This document shows positions 20,870 to 31,400 of a DNA stretch of 64,000 nt, in pieces. The DNA comes from Zygaena filipendulae (taxonomy: Eukaryota > Arthropoda > Insecta > Lepidoptera > Zygaenidae). The position numbers and the translations under genes were made by a program. Every line of letters begins with the position of its first letter. The first letter of the stretch is position 1. The stretch spans positions 878,001 to 942,000 of the forward strand of contig OU015660.1 of NCBI GenBank assembly GCA_907165275.2, given 5' to 3'. Under the pieces are notes generated by a model. That model saw only the letters and a list, made by a program, of their open reading frames with translations, was not told the DNA's origin and did no database searches.

Positions 20870-22701
20870 ATGCCGAAAAGAAAAAATGAAGAAAAAATTC
20901 AACGGTACCAGCGCAAACTGCGTAAGCTAGAAGCACGCCAGCGCAAGTACAACAGAATACTGCAGTATTCGTCGGAAGACTCTGATCAACCAAGTAAGTA
21001 CATACCTACTTAATATACAGTGATATGTACGTAACAGTAATAGTTCTCGATTATTACGCCTGGAGGTTGACCGTGTGTCATCACGAAGGCATTTTATGGC
21101 CGAGAGGTTAACCGTGCATTAACCCAAAGGAACTTCGTACATCACCGGGTGATTGCGTTAGAGAACCAGTACTGTAGTTATCCTAAGTATGTAAAGCCGG
21201 GAGGTGGATCGTGTATCCTCACGAAGGCTATGTCTAATTACATACTTCGTAAATTATATTGTGTAAAGCCGGGAGGTGGATCGTGTATCCTCACGAAGGC
21301 CATGTCTAATTACATAATTCGTAAATTATATTGTGTAAAGCCGGGAGGTGGATCGTGTATCCTCACGAAGGCTATGTCTAATTACATAATTCGTAAATTA
21401 TATTGTGTAAAGCCGGGAGGTGGATCGTGTATCCTCACGAAGGCTATTTCTAATTACACACTTCGTATATTACATTACTTAGTGCCGAGAGGTGGATCGT
21501 GTATCCTCACGATGGCTATTTTTTATACTACATATTACCTTGGCAAAAAATTATATCCTTTGTCTATTATTTTCTCGATCTACCCTCAATAACTTTCGTA
21601 GATTATATTATGTAGTGCCGAGAGGTGGATCGTGTATCCTCACGATGGCCATTTTTTATACTTCATAATGATTTTGGCAAAAAATTATATCTTTTGTCTA
21701 TTATTTTTTCGATCTACCCTCAATAACTTTCGTCATTGCCTGTCCTTTCAGACGATGCCGACGATAAGATTGATCCTGATCCAGAGTCATTGGAATCTGC
21801 GAATCAAGATGTTATCGAGAATAACAAAGGAATGGAAGCTGTGGACAGCGAGGAACTTGTTCCAGCACCGGCCCCAGAACCGACCATTCCAGATTTAGAT
21901 CCGGATATCTTATCTGCCCTAGGAGAAGCCACTGATGAGGCTCCTAAATTTGGTCCAAATATACATGATAAACTCTCGCGCTTGTGGTTACCTATATTAA
22001 AAAAGGGCTTAAATAAGGAAATCAAAGAAAAACTCACTAAGGAATACCTTATACCGGAAAATTGTATGTTAATACAAGCGCCGAAATTAAACCCAGAAAT
22101 TTCGGCGGCCGTAACCGAGAGCGCTCGTATTCGAGACAAAAGAGTGGAGACATTGCAACAGCAATTAGGCCATGGCATTACTGCCCTTAATAGAGGCTTA
22201 GAATTACTGTTAAACGATGGCAAAGACAGACTTCAAGTCATAAAATTCCTAAGCGACAGTAGTCGCATATTATGCGACCTACATCATGTCGAAACGGAAT
22301 CAAGAAAGAAGTTTATCACCCCAGGACTGGACAAAGCCTTCTTAAACGTCATTCAAGATGTGGACAGAGACGACTTGCTTTTCGGAAATAAACTTTCCGA
22401 AAAAATTAAAGCCACCAAAGTGATCGAAAAACAAGGCTTGCAGATAAAAAAGCTTCCTCCAAACCACAAGACGCCATCTACATCCACATCTACAAATTAT
22501 CAACAACACTATCCATCGACGAGTCGCTCGCGCCAGCAGGGAAACTGGACGGGCCCTCCTCGCCCTTCGTCGAACAGGGGGGGGAGAGGAGGGCAGAGAG
22601 GCAAAGGTGCCCCAGTGGGCCGGAGGACTCAACCAGCGGCACCTGTCCAACGGAAACCGTTCACCCAGAGCAAGCAGCTGCGTACGACGAGCCAGCAATA
22701 A
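20870..22701 (+). CDS. DIRS element Gag, spliced
   Basis: Exon 1 is 20870-20993 (basic N-terminus MPKRKNEEKIQRYQRKLRKL) and ends in a perfect donor, A|GTAAGT. Exon 2 is 21752-22701, after CTGTCCTTTCAG. The phases match (A plus AC gives Asn), yielding about 357 aa. The middle is helical and acidic, and the C-terminus is Arg/Gly-rich (RGGRGGQRGKG) with no CCHC zinc knuckle, as is usual for DIRS Gag. Without splicing, the second exon could start only at a spurious ATG at 21736. The 758-bp intron contains the 72-bp tandem repeats. Splicing is inferred from signals and phase. Confidence 0.8.
21191..21745 (+). repeat. 72-bp tandem repeats in the DIRS gag intron
   Basis: Four near-identical 72-bp units start at 21191, 21263, 21335 and 21407. 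Two longer ~134-bp units start near 21479 and 21613. Each carries the core GGTGGATCGTGTATCCTC followed by ACGA and can fold through GGAT/ATCC. Degenerate copies of the core lie at about 21058 and 21100. The apparent 147-aa ORF across the array is only the repeat read in frame, because 72 is a multiple of three. Confidence 0.93.
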
Positions 22702-24578
22702 AGGTACATGCCGGAAGAATCCAACATTTTTATAATTCCTGGCTTAGCATTACGGATAATCCCGAAGTACTTAATTGGGTCTCGAAAGGTTATTCCATAC
22801 CGTTTTACGAGAAAGTAACTCAAGTTTCCAAACCAAAAAATTTCCTAACCGATAGTGATCACGCAGACATGTTATCATCTATAGACAAATTGTTAGATCT
22901 CGGAGCGATATCTCCATGTAATAGATTAAAAAATGATTTTTGTTCTAGTATATTCTTAGCTCCAAAGCCTAATGGAACAAAAAGATTCATTTTAAATCTC
23001 AAATCTTTAAATAAATTTATTCACACAACTCACTTTAAAATGGAGGACCACCGCACAGCCGCTAAACTAGTACCTAGGGCTGGTTTCATGGCAAACATAG
23101 ACCTAAAAGAGGCATACCTTTTGGTCCCTATTATTAGAGAACACAGGAAGTACTTACGCTTCGAATTTAACGGAACTCGCTTTGAATTTAACGCAATGCC
23201 TTACGGCCTATCTGTAGCACCGAGAGTTTTCACAAAATTGATGAAAGAACCTATTAACCATTTACGTAGCAAAGGTTATATGTCAGTTACATATATCGAC
23301 GACATATTATGTATTGGAAATTCATACATCGAATGCTTAGATAACGTTAACAAAACTCTCGATTTACTTCAACGTCTGGGGTTTGTTATAAACTATGATA
23401 AGAGCAATCTTGAACCTCGACAAGTATGTAAATTTCTTGGTTTCATCTACAACACTGTAGATATGTCATTAAGCTTACCAGATGAAAAACGTAAGGGTAT
23501 TATGCGGTTAGTTAAAAAATTCACCTCATTACCGAAATGTTCTATAAGAGAACTATCACAGTTTATTGGGGTACTTACTGCTGCATGCCCAGCGGTGCGG
23601 TATGGTTGGTTATATACCAAGACTTTGGAACGTCAGAAATACCTAGCACTTCAAAAGCACGGAAACTTCGAAGCAAAAGTTAAAATGTCAGAAATTATTT
23701 TACCTGACCTCGAGTGGTGGGAACAAAACATAATGTCGACAGACAATGTTTTGAGACGAGACGATAATTTTAAACTGGAAATATTTACCGATGCTTCCAG
23801 AACCGGTTGGGGTGCCTTCTGCAATGGGAAGCGAGCAAGTGGTGGATGGAAAACTGACGAATCTAATTTTCATATTAATCAGTTAGAATTATTGGCGGTT
23901 TTTCTGGGATTAAAATGCTTTGCCAGCACACATTATAATTGCTCCATATTACTTCGAGTTGACAATACAACAGCCTTATGCTATATAAATCGCATGGGAG
24001 GCATTCGATTTCCTCATTTAAATAATATAGCAAAGGAGATCTGGCAATGGTGCGAGATGCGAAAAATTTTGATCTTTGCCTCATACATCAACACGCATGA
24101 AAATATTGAAGCAGATCAAGAATCTCGTAAAACTATTGACACAGAGTGGGAACTATCAGACTGGGCATACCAAGAGATAGTTCAAACTCTGGGTCAACCA
24201 CAAATCGACCTTTTCGCATCTCGTACTAATGCCAAATGTAATCAGTATATTTCATGGAAACCAGATCCCGATGCAATAGCAATTGATGCTTTTACCACCA
24301 ATTGGCACAATATTTTTTTCTACGCATTTCCGCCTTTTGCTCTTATTCTAAAATGCTTGAGAAAAATCATTAGCGATAAAGCTACGGGCATTCTAGTTTT
24401 CCCCTACTGGCCCGGTCAAGCTTGGTTCCCACTTCTCAAAAGAATGCTTACATCGGACATTGTCATATTTGAACCTAAATGGGATCTTGTACGTTCAAAT
24501 TACAGATCGTGTCATCGTCTCCACCGCAGCCTTTCGCTGGGGGCCGCGACGCTCTCAGGACTGCATTTACTAGACTAG
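22410..24578 (+). CDS. DIRS reverse transcriptase / RNase H
   Basis: The frame is open from 22410, overlaps the Gag C-terminus and ends at 24578. The first ATG is at 22869, but conserved sequence begins earlier (GRIQHFYNSWLSITDNPEVL near 22713), so it is probably made by frameshift or another route. Numbered from the ATG, the RT shows NIDL at 76-79 and YIDD at 142-145. RNase H residues are D298, E330, D355 and D406. The C-terminal part has the DIRS-typical IDLFASR..SWKPDPDA..DAF block. There is no protease or DDE integrase. It overlaps the recombinase ORF by 100 bases. Confidence 0.93.
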   Translation, partial: SHQSDRKTRLADKKASSKPQDAIYIHIYKLSTTLSIDESLAPAGKLDGPSSPFVEQGGERRAERQRCPSGPEDSTSGTCPTETVHPEQAAAYDEPAIKVHAGRIQHFYNSWLSITDNPEVLNWVSKGYSIPFYEKVTQVSKPKNFLTDSDHADMLSSIDKLLDLGAISPCNRLKNDFCSSIFLAPKPNGTKRFILNLKSLNKFIHTTHFKMEDHRTAAKLVPRAGFMANIDLKEAYLLVPIIREHRKYLRFEFNGTRFEFNAMPYGLSVAPRVFTKLMKEPINHLRSKGYMSVTYIDDILCIGNSYIECLDNVNKTLDLLQRLGFVINYDKSNLEPRQVCKFLGFIYNTVDMSLSLPDEKRKGIMRLVKKFTSLPKCSIRELSQFIGVLTAACPAVRYGWLYTKTLERQKYLALQKHGNFEAKVKMSEIILPDLEWWEQNIMSTDNVLRRDDNFKLEIFTDASRTGWGAFCNGKRASGGWKTDESNFHINQLELLAVFLGLKCFASTHYNCSILLRVDNTTALCYINRMGGIRFPHLNNIAKEIWQWCEMRKILIFASYINTHENIEADQESRKTIDTEWELSDWAYQEIVQTLGQPQIDLFASRTNAKCNQYISWKPDPDAIAIDAFTTNWHNIFFYAFPPFALILKCLRKIISDKATGILVFPYWPGQAWFPLLKRMLTSDIVIFEPKWDLVRSNYRSCHRLHRSLSLGAATLSGLHLLD

Positions 24579-25516
24579 GCACCCCCGAAATAGCCCTCGA
24601 TCTGATGCTTGCTTCTATTTCGGACAATACAATAAAACAATATTCGGTCACCTACAAACTGTGGTGGGCGTTTTGCGCAAAAACCTCCGTTGACACCTTT
24701 GAAGCCCCGTTGTCGTCTGTAATAACGTTTCTTGTCGACCTTTTTAATAAAGGCGCCTCCTATGGTACCCTTAATAGTCATCGTTCTGCCCTATCTCTAC
24801 TCCTTGGGAGTAATGTCGGATCAGACGAACGTATCAAACGTTTATTAAAAGCCTTTTACAGACAAAAACCATCTCGTCCAAAATATACAGTCACATGGGA
24901 CCCGAAAGTTGTCCTAAACCATTTTTCCAAATGGTATCCCAACGGAGATCTAAGTCTTGTTAAACTTACCAAGAAATTGTCTGTTTTACTAGCTTTGTGT
25001 ACTTCTCATCGAGTACAGACTCTATCCCTTATAAAAATCACCAATATTGTAAAAATCCACTCGGGTATAAGCATCCCAATACCCGATATAATTAAGACCT
25101 CGGCAGCTAACCGAGAGCAGCCAGTGCTATTCTTACCTTATTTTCTCGACAATCCAAGCATATGCCCGGCAAAAACTCTCGATGATTATCTTCTAGCAAC
25201 ATCAGAGTTACGAGCTGAAGACACGGTTAATCTTTTCGTTAGCTATAAGAAACCCTTCAAAATTGTATCGTCACAAACTATAAGCAGGTGGATAAAACAG
25301 ACTCTTGCGGAGTGCGGCATTGACACCTCAGTGTTTAGTGCTCACAGCACGCGTCACGCCTCCACCTCGGCGGCGGCCTCCGCAGGAGTCTGCATTGATA
25401 TCATTAGAAAGACAGCTGGCTGGACCAGTTCGTCTATGACATTTGCTCGTTTTTATAACCGTTCAATATCAGACGAAGGAATATTTGCTCGATCCGTATG
25501 CAATATAAATGATTAA
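24479..25516 (+). CDS. DIRS tyrosine recombinase
   Basis: 345 aa. The catalytic set is complete: R178 (SHRVQ), H289-x-x-R292 (HSTR), W315 at the His/Trp position, and nucleophile Y326 (ARFYNR); K206 may be the beta-hairpin Lys. An N-terminal helical core-binding region precedes residue 120. It would integrate the element through a circular intermediate without target-site duplication. The frame is -1 relative to the RT. Confidence 0.94.
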   Translation: MGSCTFKLQIVSSSPPQPFAGGRDALRTAFTRLGTPEIALDLMLASISDNTIKQYSVTYKLWWAFCAKTSVDTFEAPLSSVITFLVDLFNKGASYGTLNSHRSALSLLLGSNVGSDERIKRLLKAFYRQKPSRPKYTVTWDPKVVLNHFSKWYPNGDLSLVKLTKKLSVLLALCTSHRVQTLSLIKITNIVKIHSGISIPIPDIIKTSAANREQPVLFLPYFLDNPSICPAKTLDDYLLATSELRAEDTVNLFVSYKKPFKIVSSQTISRWIKQTLAECGIDTSVFSAHSTRHASTSAAASAGVCIDIIRKTAGWTSSSMTFARFYNRSISDEGIFARSVCNIND

Positions 25517-25720
25517 TAAACACATAATAATATGAATTGATTATGTCATAATATTCTCTAGTAATTGACATTGTAAAATTATGTTTTTTCTTTTGAAGTT
25601 GATTACATTATATTTTTGTTTCTGATTATATTCAAAAATAAACCTTCTTTTTCCTCACTTCAATTTCAATTGTTTTACTAAAGAAACCAATATTACCCCG
25701 CTAATGTTATCTCTGAACAT

Positions 25721-25831
25721 CTACCTTGTTAATTGTATCTGAAGAATGATGCGACGAAATATAATATAAGATCAAATGAACTTCTTGAAGTTCGATCGTT
25801 ATTATATGAGTCGCATCATTCGAAGATACAA
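25721..25831. repeat. Internal complementary region of DIRS element
   Basis: Bases 25721-25764 are the reverse complement of the left tip and 25765-25831 of the right tip. Their junction shows how the two ends would abut in a circle. Confidence 0.9.
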
Positions 25832-25882
25832 AGTCCCGACCCTCCCGAAATCGAAGTAGCAGGGTCATTAATATCTCTAAAC

Positions 25883-26089
25883 AGAATGAGGTCAGAACTG
25901 ATAAGTCGCCGGTAGGAACGGCAGAAAAAAAAAAAAAAAAAAAAAAAGGGGTGTATCGATTAAATAAATCGATTCTCTAAACGTGCGAATTGCGCCCGAT
26001 TGGCTAAAGGACTACCTTGTTAATTGTATCTTCGAATGATGCGACTCATATAATAACGATCGAACTTCAAGAAGTTCATTTGATCTTAT
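25883..26089. repeat. Right inverted terminal repeat of DIRS element
   Basis: Reverse complement of the left repeat from AGAATGAGG through CTACCTTGTTAATTGTATCT. It then has about 60 unique terminal bases that include the palindrome GAACTTCAAGAAGTTC. Confidence 0.92.
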
Positions 26090-26529
26090 ATAATCTCGCC
26101 TGATTGTAAGCGTAGATATGAACTAAGGTGTGAATTTTGTTGTGAATTTAATTGTTTTAATTGAATATTTATAATAAATATGAGGTTTGTTAATTTATTA
26201 CGTAAAAACACACTATCTACCCCTAGAGCGATGGTTGCATTCAAAATATTCCAAGTAAGTAGTAATATATAAAGTATTGACTTTGATTGACTTTGATTGT
26301 TGGCTTGACACAGGTAAAAAAAAAAAAGAAAAAAGGTATTATGGTTTAGATTTTTTTTAAATGTGCTAATAGTAATTTTTTTTTTTGAATTTTTTTTAGT
26401 AGGCTTTTGCTTGGATTTTTAAACTAATTTTTTTTTGTAGGTAAGTAGCCTATCCAATCATTTTTTCTTTTAAGATATTTTAAAGTTATGGATGGAAAAA
26501 ATCCTAAGCGGATGTGAGGTTTATGATTT

Positions 26530-26672
26530 GTAGGGTTCCGTAGCTAAATGGCAAAAAAAGAACCCTTATAATTTCACGTCAGTCTGTCCATATGTATGGT
26601 ATCCTGCAGGAATTCTGGGATAAAAAATACCTTATGTCCTCCATATCCCTGACAACATGTAGTATGCATAAT
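26530..26672. repeat. Fragments of GGGTTCCGTA repeat and a Helitron
   Basis: AGGGTTCCGTAGCTAAATGGC, then a minus Helitron piece with TAAAAAATACCTTATGTCC. Confidence 0.5.
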
Positions 26673-26694
26673 TTTTTTCCGACACTACCAACAA

Positions 26695-26800
26695 TTAATA
26701 TATAAATATAAATTATATTATATTTATATATAAATTATATATATATATTTATATATTATATATAATAATATAATATAAAATATAATATTTATCATTATAT
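26695..26800. repeat. AT-only low-complexity tract
   Basis: Runs of TATA and ATAT with no other sequence. Confidence 0.9.
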
Positions 26801-27019
26801 TTCAACCAATTTACAAAAAAAACCTTGACAAATTCTTATAGGAGGAGCCTAGATCTATAGACTCAGTGATTCCCGAGGAACCTAAACCTTCCTCAGGTTA
26901 TCACTCTATCTACTGGTGAAAACCGTATTAAAATTTGCATTTTAACCGGATTTGCAGGGAAAAAAATTGTACCTTCATATTTATGTATCGGGCAGCATTC
27001 TATTTATTTTTATTTTTTA

Positions 27020-27373
27020 TTTGTCTGTCTGTCTGGTTGTCTGTCTGTATGTGCACGCATGGGTCAAAACTACTGCAGGGATTTTAACCAAACTTGGTAC
27101 GATTGTAGTCCATACTCCTGGGCAGGTTATAGGCTATATAATATTACGCTAAGATACATAGGAGCTGAGCAGTGACGATAAATTTGAAGCAAGTCGGATG
27201 AAAATGCGCTTTCTAGCTCTTATCCTCGCATACGTTTACACAATCACGCAAAAACTGCTGAACGGATTTGGATGAAATTTGGCATGCACTTTGTCAGGGG
27301 TACAGAGAAGGACATAGGGAATTCCCGCGGGAACTCCGAAATTACCGCGAGTGAAACCGCTGGGCACGGCTAG
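27020..27373 (+). mobile_element. Helitron long-form
   Basis: GTGCACGCATGGGTCAAAAC through ACCGCGAGTGAAACCGCTGG and CTAG; butts against the next copy. Confidence 0.8.
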
Positions 27374-27375
27374 TA

Positions 27376-27671
27376 CTATAATAAAAAAGTACGTGGTTCT
27401 GTACATTGAATATTTTTAACAAAAATTGACAGGGGCGATAGAAGAAGAGTAACCAACCACAAAAAAGTTTTTAAAATTCTTTTGTGTCTGTCTGTCTGTT
27501 CGCGATTTCTGTCTGTTTGTCTCTCTCTACTGAATGGATTGCGGTTTTCACAGATAGATTAAACTTAGTCTAGAGCTACATATAGGCTTTTTTTTATTTA
27601 AATCGAATGTCGGCAAAAAAGGTGTTATATAAAAAACGTTTCACGCAGGTGAAACCGCGGGGCACAGCTAG
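27376..27671 (+). mobile_element. Helitron, head to tail with previous copy
   Basis: Shares TTTTCACAGATAGATTAAAC with 50020-50214; ends GGGCACAGCTAG. Confidence 0.8.
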
Positions 27672-27689
27672 TAATATAATAAAATCTTA

Positions 27690-27747
27690 CAAAAAAAAAC
27701 ATACATACAGCCGAATGCAGAACCTCCTCCTTTTTGGAAGTCGGTTA
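27690..27747 (-). repeat. CCGACTTCCAAAAAGGAGG fragment
   Basis: ACCTCCTCCTTTTTGGAAGT, the end of the composite repeat family. Other pieces at 28920-28977 and 50647-50703. Confidence 0.7.
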
Positions 27748-28473
27748 AATATTTTGATCCACTTCTGACTGTCGTTTCGTATCGAAATGATACTTTGTAT
27801 GACGTATTATTTTTTTTTTGGTGAAGTTTACCCCTTTCGGGGAATGCAGAAGGAAACTTAGTCCATATAGCCAATTCAGTGGTAAATTTCTTCTTCTGAA
27901 GTTATTTGCATCTCACCAATGCATTTCGATGCTTTACCGGAACTTTTGGCAGGAAATCTTCGCAGTTGAACCTTAATAGGACGTTCTATGCGAAGTTGTA
28001 TAGAAAAACGATAACCTCCCGATGAACGCCCCATTTCATCTCATTTCACTGTTTCCACACACTGTTCATCACTAAAGGATCACTACTATGCAAAATCTAC
28101 CACATTCAGACAATATTAATCACGATACTCGTAAACTATTTTGCAAAACAAAGAAATAAAACTGACGTCCACTCTGCCGCCAAAAGTCCCTTGTATGACG
28201 TATACGAGTACCTATGAGTGTTGCCAGACATCCCGATTTCAGCGGGTTTGAACTTATGTAGAAGCTTACAATGTAAAGTCTATAAACGTGGTTTATTTGG
28301 TGGCTTTATTTCCAATCGTCACCACGAAGTTGTATACTTTATTTAGTTTTCGTGCGACATTATCATCGAGTGAGTAAAGATAAATAGATAAAAATTTAGT
28401 TTTACGACTACTTTTTTTGTATTTATACTGGCTTTATGGCTTCACGAAACATACAGAGTGTAAGCCGTCCACT

Positions 28474-31400
28474 ATGAAGTTCGTTTTGTTTCTGTTTGCG
28501 ATTTCAAGCGTTTGTTTGTTCAGCGAAGGTGTTTTGGGTAAGTTGTGTTAAATATTAATAACTAGCTGTCCCCCGCAGTACCTTCACCAGCGATAATTTT
28601 GGAGGTCCCGCGGGAATTCCAGAATAAACAATATAAACCTTCCTCTGGAATCACTCTATCTATTGGTGAAAACCGCATGAAAATTCGTACAGTAGTTTTT
28701 GAGTTTATCGCGAACAGACAGACAGACAAACGTGGCGGAGGCCTTTGTTTTATAATTAGTAAGGATGGAATTGAAAAGGCTTCTATTTTGTTCCATGGAC
28801 ATAACCAGTCTGAAGGAATATAAGTTTCTCATGGCACTGACACGCAATAAACAAATAATTATTTCTGAGGAATGTTATCTATAGAGAATATATTATGTAG
28901 GTATATTGTGTAATAAAAAAAACATACCTACCTACATACAGCCGAATACGAAACCTCCTCCTTTTTGGAAGTTGGTAAGGATGTGGTTATATTGATGACA
29001 GTGTGTTGATCTATAGGTTTGTTTGTTTGTTTTTTCAATTGTGGCGCGCTTGCCTCTCTATAGTTAATATGTACATTATTTTCTCTGTGATCTCTACTTA
29101 CCCGTCAAAGATACTGACGTGTCCTTATATTTCTTTTCCAGATCAAGACTATGGCGATGATTCCGGTAAAAATTCTAATCATTTAATTCATTCCTGACCT
29201 TGGAATAAGCACAGACCATACTTTCTTTTTAACGGACTTTAAAAAAGAAGGAGCAAGATACACGATCAGCGATGCAAGTGACCTCAAAACGGGGCTCATG
29301 AAGTTGATACTTGTGAAGTATCTAACTGATATTATGTCGTAGTAGGGATGTTGACGATTTTTGAAAATCAAAATTCTATTTAGTCCGTCAGTTAGAAAAT
29401 AAGAAAACATTGGACACGTATTTTTTGGTTTTTCAAATTAATTAAAATATACAGCGATAATGCGCACTAAAGTTTAGGGTGTTGGCTCGTGACGTCATTT
29501 ACCGCTGTTAGCCCTCATACAAACTGCATAAGATAGTGACATCACGCGAAATTTCAACTCAATGTATCGCCGTTATTGTAAAAAAAGAAAAAAATACGTG
29601 TCCAATATGTTTTATTAATCTACAAGACGGACTAAAAAAATAGTCAACATGACCATTTGTGCTTATTCAATCAAACGAAGGCACTTTTTTGGATGTAATG
29701 TGTGTATGGAATCTACACATGGAGGAGCCACAAATGGAGGAGTCTCTCGTTTGTCTGTCTGTCTGCCTGTTTGTTCCGGCTAATCTCTGAAACGACTGAA
29801 CCGATTTTGACGGGACATTAACTTAGGCCACTTTTATTTCAGAAAAAATTCCCTGCGGGAATTCGGCGGGCGATACCGCGGGGAACAGCTAGTCTATATA
29901 TATAAAAAATGAATCCCTATTTCCCTTAGTCTTTTGTCTAAAAGGCGGCGTTATTGCTAGAAGCAGTTTTTTTAAGGCAACCTAGCAAGGAATCAACGTA
30001 AAACGTAAACATATTTAACCGAGTTCGGAATAGGACGAGGTGGTTTTCATTTCGCTTGTTTTTTTTTTCTATGTTTGTCAACTTTGAACTTTGTCATTTA
30101 TAAACCGATTTAGAATTGTAGGCTAAGTATTGTATACCTACATATATAGGCACATTGAAAATGGTTCCAGATTTCTCAACTAATGATTCGCCTGCGTCTA
30201 CGACCACGAAGACTAGCGCTAGCGCTAGTGGTGAGATCATGATTTTATCTATATCTATCTAATATCTATACTTATAATAAAATTGTAGAGAGGTCAATTC
30301 TGTACATTGAATATGTTCAAGATTACCATTGGAGGATAAATGGTGATCGATACTGATGCCAAAATGCAATCAGTAAATTTTTTGTTTGTCTGTCTGTCTG
30401 TATGTGCACGCATGGGTCAAAAACTACTTAAAGGATTGTAACCAAACTTGGTACGATTGTAGTCCATATTCTTGGGCAGGTTATAGGCTACATTACATAA
30501 CGCTAAGACACATTGGAGCTGAGTAGTGACGATAAATTTGAGGCAAGTCGGATGAAAATACGCTTTCGAGCTCTTATCCTCGCATACGTTTACTCAATCA
30601 CGCAAAAACGGCTGAACGGATTTGGATGAAATTTGGCATGCACGTTGTCAGGAGTACAGAGAAGGACATAGGATACTTTTTATCACGGAATTCCCACGGA
30701 AAAAAAGAAATTAAACTAATACCAATGACATTACATATTTTGTGCCTTCGTTCTAATATACATAATATTTTGTTTATAATTATTCAATATAAATATTATA
30801 TGGGGTAAATGTAATATTTTTTATTAAGACTATCAGTTCTTTATTTAATAGTACAACAGCAGTCGAACAAGGCGTGAAGGCGTTCTTGAACTTAGTAAAT
30901 TTTTTTTCATCAATTTTTTGTTCGATTCAGCCACTGCGACTGCCAGTGCGACCACCAAAACAAAACCTGGTAAGTGGTCAAATTACACTTATTAATTTTT
31001 CGTCATTTTCTCTTTATTATAGACTTTTGCACATAGCGCATAAAGTATTTATTTAGTCAGTTTGTAATTTCAAAATAACAGCTTTTTTATAATCCTAACT
31101 AATATTATAAATGCGAAAGTGTGTTTGTTTGTTTGTTACTCTTTTACGGCTTAACGGCTCAACCGATCACCGGTAAATTTTGCATTCACGTTTTCAGGGG
31201 TACAGAGAAGGACATAGGTTACTCTTCATCCCGGAATTCCCGCTGGACCTAGTACTAAATGAATGCGAAAGTATTATACATGATATAATAATATATGTAT
31301 ATATGGTACTTATAACAAAATAAAAAATAAAAAAATAATTAAAATTCCAGCTAATCTCCGAAACGGTTGGACCGATTTTGACGGGACTTGCACTGGTAGA

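Larger units (their letters stand above)
20631..26089 (+). mobile_element. DIRS-type tyrosine recombinase retrotransposon, near complete
   Basis: A 5.46-kb element with inverted terminal repeats at 20631-20805 and 25883-26089. An internal complementary region at 25721-25831 has a left half that is the reverse complement of the left tip and a right half that is the reverse complement of the right tip, joined head to head. That is the hallmark of the DIRS group and fits their circular-intermediate model. Between the ends are gag, RT/RNase H and tyrosine recombinase on one strand; each later frame is shifted -1 from the one before. No LTR, integrase or target-site duplication is evident, as expected for recombinase-based integration. 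Open frames and near-identical arms suggest a recent insertion, between the two micro-exon genes. Confidence 0.95.

Noticed and set aside
21149..21592. 147-aa open frame over the tandem repeats
   Set aside because: Arises because a 72-bp unit keeps the same frame; it lies in the gag intron and has no separate start context.
21180..21740. CRISPR-like regular repeats
   Set aside because: The 72-bp units are contiguous with no unique spacers, and the genome is clearly insect.
22342..22823. Minus-strand ORFs opposite gag and RT
   Set aside because: Antisense shadows of a well-supported coding region.
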